From NCBI GenBank assembly GCA_017466405.1, contig JAFTUF010000008.1:1-62439 (forward strand): a stretch of 62,439 nt of DNA, given 5' to 3'. Made by a program: the position numbers and the translations under genes. The stretch's first letter is position 1. Every line of letters starts with the position of its first letter. The notes beneath the pieces were generated by a model, which made no database searches, was not told the DNA's origin, and saw nothing but the letters and a program-made list of their open reading frames with translations. Below are positions 56,720 through 62,439 of the stretch, piece after piece. Source of the DNA: Bacteroidales bacterium (GTDB lineage: Bacteria; Bacteroidota; Bacteroidia; Bacteroidales; F082).

Positions 56720-57673
56720 ATGGATGATTCTATGAGTTATAAACTAACTGATAAGATGCGTGACTTGGTCAAGGACAACAGTGCACTGATCCTTGTTATG
56801 GGACGTTTTGGTATATCGTTGGGATTTGGCGACAAATCGGTTAGAGAGGTGTGCCGAATGCACCACGTTAACGAAAATACATTCTTAGAAGTTGTTAATT
56901 TTGTTTCAAACAAAGACTACAATTATGAATCAATCTCATTATCATCGCTTATCGGCTATCTGAAACAGGCTCACGAATATTATTTGGATTTTAATTTGCC
57001 AAATATCCGTCGAAAACTTATTGAAGCCATTGATTGTTCGGGGACAGATGAACTCGCAATGCTAATTTTGAAATTCTATGATGAGTATGTAACCGAGGTG
57101 AGAAAGCATATGGAGTATGAAAATGAGGTGGTATTCTCCTATGTAGAACAATTATCGCAAGGATTCCTGAATCGCAATTTCACTATCTCTAATTTTGCTG
57201 GAAAGCACACCCCTATTGGCTATAAACTTAAAGAGCTGAAAGATATTATCATTCGTTATTATCCCGAAAAGAACAACTACCAACTTAATCAGGTACTTTT
57301 AGAAATCATCTTAAGTGAGCAAGATTTGACTTCGCACTGTATGATTGAAGATAAGTTATTTGTCCCTGCTGTCAAACTCGTGGAACAACAATTGAAAAAG
57401 AGTGGGCAGATTCAATACACCGATGAAACAGATAGCGAAAGCATCGAAAAAGATAAGTTGGAGGTGCTGAGCGATAGAGAGAAAGATATTATTATTTGCG
57501 TGGCCAAGGGTATGAACAATAAGGAGATTGCAGATTATCTGTATCTATCAGTTCATACAGTAACGACCCATCGCCGCAATATATCCAATAAATTGCAGAT
57601 TCACACCACCGCAGGCTTAATCATCTATGCCATTGCCAATAAACTGGTAAACATTGAGGAGATACAGAAGTAA
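56720..57673 (+). CDS. RIC/YtfE-like di-iron domain fused to a LuxR-type DNA-binding domain
   Basis: 317 residues. The N-terminus (about 38-62, SVREVCRMHHVNENTFLEVV) resembles the ScdA_N segment. The following helical domain has His85, His130, Glu134, His163, His206 and Glu210, nearly the same spacing as the di-iron ligands I recall for E. coli YtfE (84, 129, 133, 160, 204, 208). The C-terminus (250-311) is a LuxR/GerE helix-turn-helix (LSDREKDIIICVAKGMNNKE, HTVTTHRRNISNKL). It is divergent from the haem operon and so a likely iron-, oxygen- or NO-responsive regulator of it. Confidence 0.85.
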   Translation: MDDSMSYKLTDKMRDLVKDNSALILVMGRFGISLGFGDKSVREVCRMHHVNENTFLEVVNFVSNKDYNYESISLSSLIGYLKQAHEYYLDFNLPNIRRKLIEAIDCSGTDELAMLILKFYDEYVTEVRKHMEYENEVVFSYVEQLSQGFLNRNFTISNFAGKHTPIGYKLKELKDIIIRYYPEKNNYQLNQVLLEIILSEQDLTSHCMIEDKLFVPAVKLVEQQLKKSGQIQYTDETDSESIEKDKLEVLSDREKDIIICVAKGMNNKEIADYLYLSVHTVTTHRRNISNKLQIHTTAGLIIYAIANKLVNIEEIQK

Positions 57674-57678
57674 AAATG

Positions 57679-57712
57679 AAGAGGTTGCCTAAACTTGTTA
57701 GACAACCTCTTT
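57679..57712 (+). terminator. Terminator after the RIC-LuxR gene
   Basis: AAGAGGTTG with CTAA pairs with TTAG and CAACCTCTT in a long stem around ACTTG, then TTTG. Confidence 0.8.
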
Positions 57713-57741
57713 GCCGTGTCTTCTTGATTAAAATTATTCTT

Positions 57742-57795
57742 AACATATCATAAAATAAAGAAAAAGTATTATTTTTGCATATTATATGATATGTT
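57742..57795 (+). promoter_or_regulatory. hipB promoter and operator
   Basis: The -7 box TATTTTTG (57770-57777) lies between AACATATCATA (57742-57752) and TATGATATGTT (57785-57795), a perfect 11-bp inverted repeat. Typical of a self-repressing HipB operator pair. Confidence 0.7.
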
Positions 57796-57801
57796 GAGTT
57801 T

Positions 57802-58122
57802 ATGACGAAAAGTACAATGGGAACTAAATTGCCCCGAAAATTGGAGCAGAAAATGCAGGTCGTTGGTGAGCAGATAAAACTTGCCCGCTTGCGTCGAAAT
57901 TTGAGTGTTGCACAGGTGGCTGAGCGTGCTACTTGTTCTACACTAACTGTTTCACGCATAGAGAAAGGTGCGCCAACAGTGGCGATTGGCATCTATCTGC
58001 GAGTGTTGTACGCTCTGCAGCTCGATGATGATATTCTCTCGTTGGCAAAGGGTGACGCTCTTGGCAGGGCATTGCAGGATATGAATTTACCGCAGCGTGA
58101 AAGGGCATCTAAAAAAGAGTGA
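57802..58122 (+). CDS. hipB: HipB-like XRE family antitoxin/repressor
   Basis: 106 residues. The helix-turn-helix occupies about 25-80: GEQIKLARLRRNLSVAQVAE, then TVSRIEKGAPTVAIG. The C-terminal tail is basic and flexible. In HipBA systems HipB represses the operon and neutralises the HipA kinase. Here the toxin gene that follows after six bases is broken, so HipB may be an orphan. Confidence 0.85.
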   Translation: MTKSTMGTKLPRKLEQKMQVVGEQIKLARLRRNLSVAQVAERATCSTLTVSRIEKGAPTVAIGIYLRVLYALQLDDDILSLAKGDALGRALQDMNLPQRERASKKE

Positions 58123-58128
58123 TCGACT

Positions 58129-58479
58129 ATGAAGAAGTTGTATGTATATGCCGATTTTGATTGGCTGAAAGAGGTTGAATTAGTTGGAGAACTCGGCTAC
58201 GAATCACTTCGCGGCTCGGATAGCTATAGCTTCAAGTTTGCTGATAGCTGGATAAAAAAGTATAATGCTATCATCCTGAGTGAAGATCTTAACAACTATT
58301 CGGGATTACAATACACCCATCCGAATAAAGATATTTTCGGTTGCTTTGCCGATGCTCTTCCCGATAGGTGGGGACGCACTCTTCTGCTGCGTCGTGAGCA
58401 GATATTGGCACAATTGGTGTTTAATTCAAAAATCACCGCAAAACTAAATCCTTCTTTGTTATCATCCAAATATTTTTAG
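58129..58479 (+). pseudogene. hipA: HipA, N-terminal fragment only
   Basis: 116 residues against about 400-440 for HipA. Residues 1-95 match the N-terminal HipA domain (VYADFDWLKEVELVGELGYE; FGCFADALPDRWGRTLLLRR). After about REQILAQL (residue 96) the match stops and AT-rich unrelated sequence supplies a short tail and stop. The kinase domain, ATP site and Ser loop are missing. HipS of HipBST is a natural single N-subdomain of similar size, but no HipT kinase follows, so truncation is the simpler reading. Confidence 0.8.
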
Positions 58480-58622
58480 TTAATATTTATTTACTTTCAG
58501 AATAATTCTCATTTTTATGCAGTTCTTCAAGATTTTTTTTAAAAAGAATTAACACACATTTTTTTTGTTCGTAAAAACACACTTCACAGATTGACGGATT
58601 TTTTCAATCCGAATATGGTACG

Positions 58623-58644
58623 AACTTGACACGAAGGTGAGTCA
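58623..58644 (+). repeat. Flank motif alpha, copy 2
   Basis: AACTTGACACGAAGGTGAGT (first 20 of 22 bases), two differences from 45045-45066, eight bases before the stop codon of the minus-strand Abi gene. Confidence 0.7.
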
Positions 58645-58651
58645 TTGTAAT

Positions 58652-59314
58652 TTACGACCATCCCATTTCTTTTTTAATTTGTTCTTGTACATTTTCGAAT
58701 CTATCCATTTCCGTCAGCCATTCTGGCAAATCCTTATTTATCCATTCTAATATAAGCAGTAATTCATCATGAATTTCTTGTACTCTTTTCATATTCCAAC
58801 ATATTGACTCATTATGATATACTCTATTTCTAAACGCTCGAAATCTGTTAAGAGGTGCTGATACATTTTTCCTTTTGCGTTCTTTCTTAGGAATATATGG
58901 AAACGCTCGTCTTAAGTCTTTCCAAAGCAATCGTTCATATTCTGCATTAAGTAACGACACCCAAAAACCTAAAGTCAGTTCTGCAATGATTTTGGAAGTA
59001 GTGATTTGTTCATGTCGTCCAGCAATTTGTTTAGATGCTTGAGTTATGTATTTATTCAAGTTTGTCAGTCCTGGAGTATTTGCAAAAATGGCGTACCAGT
59101 CTTCACGTCCTGTCATTGTCTTTAGTTCACGGCTTAAGGCATTTCTCAGAGCAACTTCCAATACAGAGAGTGAGGTGTAAAACGCTTCTGTAAGTTTTAT
59201 GTTAGATTGATAATGTTTAACCGCTTTGCTTTCATCATTGGGGTATAAGATGAAATAGCGTTCCATTCGTTTTTCAGAAAAAACTTTTTCAAAAAATAGT
59301 TTGTTGTGTTTCAT
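58652..59314 (-). CDS. Abi_2/AbiF-type HEPN protein
   Basis: 220 residues, all helical, cytoplasmic. It opens with the Abi_2-like region MERYFILYPNDESKAVKHYQ (about 17-36) and SLSVLEVALRNALSREL, and has RFRAFRNRVYHNESICW (about 152-168), where RNRVYH is an R-x4-H HEPN ribonuclease motif. Abi_2 proteins (AbiD/AbiF) cause abortive infection, and some are neutralised by a neighbouring non-coding RNA; such systems have been proposed as Cas13 ancestors. A candidate small RNA lies directly upstream. The gene is enclosed by motifs alpha and beta. Confidence 0.8.
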   Translation of the reverse strand: MKHNKLFFEKVFSEKRMERYFILYPNDESKAVKHYQSNIKLTEAFYTSLSVLEVALRNALSRELKTMTGREDWYAIFANTPGLTNLNKYITQASKQIAGRHEQITTSKIIAELTLGFWVSLLNAEYERLLWKDLRRAFPYIPKKERKRKNVSAPLNRFRAFRNRVYHNESICWNMKRVQEIHDELLLILEWINKDLPEWLTEMDRFENVQEQIKKEMGWS

Positions 59315-59322
59315 AAAAATTG

Positions 59323-59394
59323 TATTTTTGCAATGCAGTCCCGGTAGTTCCTCTCCCAGCGACTCGATGCTGGTGATGAATCCGGGTTTTTTAT
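59323..59394 (+). ncRNA. Candidate small structured RNA beside the Abi gene
   Basis: A complete small transcription unit on the plus strand: -7 box TATTTTTG then CA (59323-59330), expected start near 59337, outer stem CCCGG/CCGGG (59340-59344 / 59382-59386), inner stem CCAGC/GCTGG (59356-59360 / 59369-59373) with loop GACTCGAT, then six T's (59387-59392). It is about 55 nt. The same DNA lies in the Abi mRNA leader read from the other strand, so a fold on either strand is possible; the T-run favours plus. Confidence 0.6.
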
Positions 59395-59422
59395 TTTGGT
59401 TTGATCCTTAAAGTTTCCTTAC

Positions 59423-59430
59423 AAAAGTAT
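59423..59430 (-). promoter_or_regulatory. -7 box of the Abi gene
   Basis: TACTTTTG on the minus strand, giving a leader of roughly 100 nt that includes the complement of the candidate small RNA. Confidence 0.5.
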
Positions 59431-59450
59431 AAAGAAAAATCTTCGCTTCT

Positions 59451-59505
59451 ACATTTTTAACATTTTTTAACTTTTCGAAGTGTTATGAAGGTTATCGAGG
59501 GATTT
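59451..59505 (+). repeat. Flank motif beta, copy 2
   Basis: Matches 46292-46346 at 50 of 55 positions, same orientation. Confidence 0.85.
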
Positions 59506-59657
59506 TTGGGGACGGGTTTTGGGAACGGAAGCGGGTTTGGGGAACGGGAGTTTTGTACGGATGTGGCTATTTATCATTTATCTGAATCCATCTTCTTTGC
59601 ATTTGAAAAATCATCAAAATTTCAAAGGTGATATGACTAATGAATATTCAATAGAAG

Positions 59658-59780
59658 GTGCTGTTTCTTAAGCAACGTATTGAAGCAATGCATGAAGATT
59701 GCATTCTTTTTCGTTCGGATTTTCCTGAATATCATACTGAATTTGTAAAAATTTTATCTGAGCTGACAGCAGATATTTAA
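59658..59780 (+). pseudogene. Possible C-terminal gene remnant
   Basis: An open stretch from GTG reads QRIEAMHEDCILFRSDFPEY and on to SELTADI-stop, with protein-like composition, but no promoter and an upstream stop directly before it. I do not recognise it. It may be the tail of a deleted gene. Confidence 0.25.
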
Positions 59781-59805
59781 AGAAACATTTACTTGTCATA
59801 TTAAG

Positions 59806-59907
59806 TTAATCCTTCAAACATCCTATTGGAACGATGTAAATTCCATCCTCTGGACGGCGATAGGCATATTCGGTAATTTGGCGCAATATTTTTCGGTAAT
59901 TTGGCAT
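59806..59907 (-). pseudogene. Possible C-terminal gene remnant
   Basis: 33 codons from ATG at 59907 reading MPNYRKILRQITEY..GIYIVPIGCLKD-stop. The ending looks like the conserved tail of a longer accessory protein, the rest of which is missing. Family not recognised with certainty. Confidence 0.3.
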
Positions 59908-59964
59908 AAAATCATTCGGTAAAAAATACTTTCTTGTTCTCTGCTCTTATAAGTATTATTTCCA

Positions 59965-59972
59965 TATCTTTG
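59965..59972 (+). promoter_or_regulatory. -7 box of the methylase operon
   Basis: TATCTTTG followed by CGC, predicting a leader of about 300 nt before the first ATG. Confidence 0.65.
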
Positions 59973-60083
59973 CGCATAGGAAATCTAAACAAAAATATAA
60001 ACGAATTTTTTTATCATAAAAAACAGAAAGTATTTATAACTGACATATTATAATTATTTGAGCTTTTAGCTCTTATTCCTTAT

Positions 60084-60231
60084 ACGGTAAAATCGCCAAA
60101 TTTTAATAGCTATACGGGAATGAGTGTTGAATGTTCACGTCTTTTAGGCGTGAACTATTCGTGCTTATTTGTATAGCAGGGCGTTTGGCGATGCCTACCG
60201 TGTAGATAAGCAATCTTCGAATAGTTTCACG
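60084..60231 (+). promoter_or_regulatory. Structured, switch-like leader of the methylase genes
   Basis: Nested perfect stems: ACGGTA/TACCGT (60084-60089/60196-60201), ATCGCCAAA/TTTGGCGAT (60092-60100/60184-60192), GCTATAC/GTATAGC (60109-60115/60171-60177), GTTCACG/CGTGAAC (60133-60139/60149-60155). A competing fold pairs CGTGAACTATTCG and TGCTTAT (60149-60168) with ATAAGCA (60206-60212) and CGAATAGTTTCACG (60218-60231), which runs straight into a T-rich stretch. The two states exclude each other, as in attenuators. A similar leader recurs, to my memory, in Bacteroides mobile elements. Confidence 0.7.
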
Positions 60232-60282
60232 CTTTTCTTTTTGCTTTTCGATTTGTGGCAAAGGCTCGTAAATTTTCAGCCT

Positions 60283-60975
60283 ATGCCAAACTTACAACAA
60301 TCTTCTCAAATCAAGTCTAAAGAAAGGGTGGCTCAGCGTGGCGAGGTGTTTACCGCTGAACGTGAGGTGAATGCTATGCTCGACCTCGTTGAGAATGAGT
60401 GCCTGCGTCCTGATTCTCGTTTTCTGGAGCCTGCTTGCGGCGACGGGAATTTCCTTTCGGCTATCCTTAAACGCAAACTCGCTGAGCTTCGCAGGAAATA
60501 TAAGAAGAGTCCTCGTGATTATGAAAAACAGTCGATAGTGGCAATCGGAAGTCTTTATGGCGTTGACATAATGAACGATAATGTGCTTGCTTGTCGCGAG
60601 CGTCTTTTCTCTATCTGGAACGAAGAATATACCGCTCATTGCAAGGCTGAGGCTTGCGACGAGACTCGCAAAGCCGCCAAATTCATTATCAGCCGTAACA
60701 TCATTAACGGTAATGCGCTGACATTGATGTGCGTTGATGCTGATGGAAAAGACACTTCAGCTCCAATAGTCTTCTCCGAATGGTCGCTGATAAGCGGCAC
60801 TCAGATGCAGCGTTCCGACTATACAATGTCCGACCTTCTGACTTATAACGATACGAGTGTGGAAAATGGCATGGGCAATCTCTTCGCACTCAGCGAAGAC
60901 CAGAAGGAAGAAGGCGGAATTTTCCTGAGAAGATATATTACTCATTATAAAAAGGTGCAGGATTATGGAGAATAG
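60283..60975 (+). CDS. N6-DNA-methylase-like protein with motif I only
   Basis: 230 residues from ATG at 60283 (MPNLQQSSQIKS). A TTG at 60169 lies inside the structured leader and is unlikely. The SAM-binding motif I is clear (FLEPACGDGNFLSAILKRKL, about 46-65), preceded by EVFTAEREVNAMLDLVE as in Eco57I/type I methylases. The expected NPPY motif is not found; the region where it should lie reads IVFSEWSLISG. It overlaps the next methylase gene by 11 bases, so the two are coupled and may form one enzyme or a regulatory pair. Confidence 0.75.
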   Translation: MPNLQQSSQIKSKERVAQRGEVFTAEREVNAMLDLVENECLRPDSRFLEPACGDGNFLSAILKRKLAELRRKYKKSPRDYEKQSIVAIGSLYGVDIMNDNVLACRERLFSIWNEEYTAHCKAEACDETRKAAKFIISRNIINGNALTLMCVDADGKDTSAPIVFSEWSLISGTQMQRSDYTMSDLLTYNDTSVENGMGNLFALSEDQKEEGGIFLRRYITHYKKVQDYGE

Positions 60976-62439
60976 TTTGTTTCATAACGTATATAATCCT
61001 GACGTTCTGTCGTGCATCGCCAATCTTAGCAATGACGAGGTTTTCACTCCTCCCGAGTTGGCTAACAAGATCATAGATATGCTTCCGCAAGAATTGTTTG
61101 AGAATCCTGACACGACTTTCCTCGACCCTTGTTGCAAAAGCGGGGTGTTCTTGCGCGAAATAGCGAAACGACTGATTAAAGGTCTTGAACGACAAATACC
61201 TGACCTTGAAAAACGTATTGAGCATATATTCTCGAAACAGCTTTTCGGCATTGCCATTACCGAACTTACAAGTCTGCTTTCACGACGCAGCGTTTATTGC
61301 AGCAAATTTCCGAGCAGCGAGTTCTCGGCATATCAGTTTCCGGAAGACAAACCGCAAGGAAACATAATATTCCAGCGCATCAATCACAGTTGGAAAGACG
61401 GCAAATGTATCTATTGCGGAGCCTCACAAAACACATACGAGCGTGGAAACGAATTAGAGACACACGCTTATCAATTTATTCATAACATAGACATAACCAA
61501 AATATTCAATATGAAATTCGATGTGATTATAGGAAATCCGCCTTATCAATTAAGTGACGGAGGTGCGCAAGCTAGTGCAAGACCATTATATCATCTTTTT
61601 GTGCAGCAAGCGAAAAAACTAAATCCAAGATATCTTACTATGATTATTCCAGCAAGGTGGTATGCTGGAGGAAAAGGTCTTGATAATTTCAGGGATGAAA
61701 TGATAAACGACAAGCGCATACGGGTTTTACATGATTATGTGGATGCATCGGAGTGTTTTAGCGGTGTTGAAATTAAAGGCGGTGTATGTTACTTCTTATG
61801 GGATAAAGACCATTCTGGAGAGTGTGAAATATTTAAACATAAAGGTAATGAGGTCGATATTTCAAAGAGATATTTGGTTGAAAAAGGAGAGAGTATTTTT
61901 ATTCGAGAAAACAAACTAATCTCAATTATGAGAAAGGTTTGGGCTAATAGTGATATAGAAAAAGATTCGTTTGAAACTATTGTTTCTTCCATGAAACCAT
62001 ATGGTCTTAGAGGCGATTTCTTTAAAGATCCATCGAAATATAATCTGCCCCCAATAAAAGAAGTTGCATCTGATGGAGACTTAAGAATATTAGGACTAGA
62101 TGGATTGAAAAGAGTGTATAGATATATTCCTAAAGATTATCCACTGCCTAAACGAGACCTACTAAATGATTATAAGATTTTTATTCCACGAAACGTTGGT
62201 AGTGGAGAATTTGGTGATTTTACACCTACAACAGTTATTGCCTCTCCGAAAGACTTATGTACAGAAACATTCGTTCAAGTTGGCCCATTCCATTCTGTGA
62301 ATGAGGCTAATAATGCAGACAAATATCTCCGTACAAAATTCTTTAGAGCTTTGATAAGTATAAGGAAACAAGACCAAGGTGCGTCAAAAGCAGTTTATCA
62401 TTTTGTTCCAATTCAAGATTTTTCAAAGTCTTGGACTGA
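60965..62439 (+). CDS. Eco57I-type DNA adenine methylase, cut by the window end
   Basis: 491 codons are visible and the frame is still open at the last base. Motif I is FLDPCCKSGVFLREIAKRL (about 48-66), a zinc-like CIYCG lies near residue 160, and catalytic motif IV is DVIIGNPPYQLSDGG (about 187-201), so it should transfer a methyl group to adenine N6. The C-terminal part (KGGVCYFLWDKDHSG and FVPIQDFSKSWT) resembles the specificity region of type II/III modification subunits. A restriction/helicase gene would be expected beyond the edge. Confidence 0.85.
   Translation, partial: MENSLFHNVYNPDVLSCIANLSNDEVFTPPELANKIIDMLPQELFENPDTTFLDPCCKSGVFLREIAKRLIKGLERQIPDLEKRIEHIFSKQLFGIAITELTSLLSRRSVYCSKFPSSEFSAYQFPEDKPQGNIIFQRINHSWKDGKCIYCGASQNTYERGNELETHAYQFIHNIDITKIFNMKFDVIIGNPPYQLSDGGAQASARPLYHLFVQQAKKLNPRYLTMIIPARWYAGGKGLDNFRDEMINDKRIRVLHDYVDASECFSGVEIKGGVCYFLWDKDHSGECEIFKHKGNEVDISKRYLVEKGESIFIRENKLISIMRKVWANSDIEKDSFETIVSSMKPYGLRGDFFKDPSKYNLPPIKEVASDGDLRILGLDGLKRVYRYIPKDYPLPKRDLLNDYKIFIPRNVGSGEFGDFTPTTVIASPKDLCTETFVQVGPFHSVNEANNADKYLRTKFFRALISIRKQDQGASKAVYHFVPIQDFSKSWT

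Larger units (their letters stand above)
59506..59979. other. Gap with gene fragments between the Abi locus and the methylase locus
   Basis: No complete gene. It has a G-rich stretch (59506-59565), a 40-codon open stretch on plus (59658-59780, next entry) and a 33-codon one on minus. The pair of GGTAATTTGGC repeats (about 59872 and 59896) lies at the end. Confidence 0.6.

Noticed and set aside
58129-58479. Complete HipBST system
   Set aside because: A HipT kinase should follow the short HipS gene; none is present in the next kilobase, only AT-rich DNA and the Abi gene.
60169-60282. TTG start and 38 extra residues for the first methylase gene
   Set aside because: This part belongs to the structured leader with multiple perfect stems; the ATG at 60283 gives a normal start.

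Overview
The window looks like a chromosomal segment of an anaerobic member of the Bacteroidales. Promoters repeatedly carry the Bacteroidetes -7 box (TAnnTTTG, usually followed by C or CA), clear Shine-Dalgarno sites are scarce, and the gene content is Bacteroidetes-specific: gldB, gldH, ricT, a DUF4837 lipoprotein, PorT-like barrels, DUF5020 and an hmuYRSTUV haem-uptake operon. A B12-dependent class II ribonucleotide reductase, a propionyl-CoA:succinate CoA-transferase and L-fucose isomerase fit a gut-type fermenter. No finer taxonomic placement is claimed.

Layout. 1-9.9 kb is housekeeping: a possible 6S-like RNA, DUF4837 lipoprotein, comM, gldB, SAM hydrolase, phoH, purC, a SirB1-like protein, nadD and yicC. 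9.9-12.0 kb is an AlbA_2/Schlafen-type gene bounded by a 71-bp direct duplication of the yicC/rocD promoter region. 12-33.7 kb carries rocD, DUF1294, an HSDR_N protein, tRNA-Glu(CTC), nrdJ, a metallo-beta-lactamase-fold hydrolase, two Xaa-Pro aminopeptidases, a Fic protein, DUF5020, two barrels, nadE, a MATE exporter, ricT-gldH-PBP1A and obg. 33.7-45 kb carries a TonB-like secreted protein, PAP2, a Bro-N remnant, the CoA-transferase, a five-gene heterodisulfide-reductase-like operon, tRNA-Pro(GGG) and fucI. 45-62.4 kb is accessory: a DUF1016 nuclease, the haem operon with a divergent RIC/LuxR regulator, hipB with a truncated hipA, an Abi/HEPN gene with an adjacent candidate small RNA, and a two-gene methylase locus behind an elaborately foldable leader and cut by the window end.

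Two dispersed signals dominate the backbone. One is a family of about 60-bp imperfect palindromes (arms around GACGyGTC) whose inner arms differ between copies yet stay complementary. The other is a set of short tandem 'ladder' repeats that are often self-complementary. Both fill many backbone gaps and some reach into coding sequence (gldH C-terminus, N-terminus of the TonB-like gene, a linker in the membrane Hdr subunit). I saw none of them from about 47 to 62 kb, which supports that stretch being a later acquisition.

The most unusual candidates are the Abi/HEPN plus small RNA locus; matching flank motifs around that gene and the DUF1016 gene; the RIC-type di-iron domain fused to a LuxR helix-turn-helix beside a haem operon; the switch-like methylase leader; the 71-bp flanked AlbA_2 cassette; a NAD synthetase whose glutaminase nucleophile is replaced by Gly; and the quinone-linked Hdr-like operon. 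All assignments come from reading the sequence; no database search or folding program was run.
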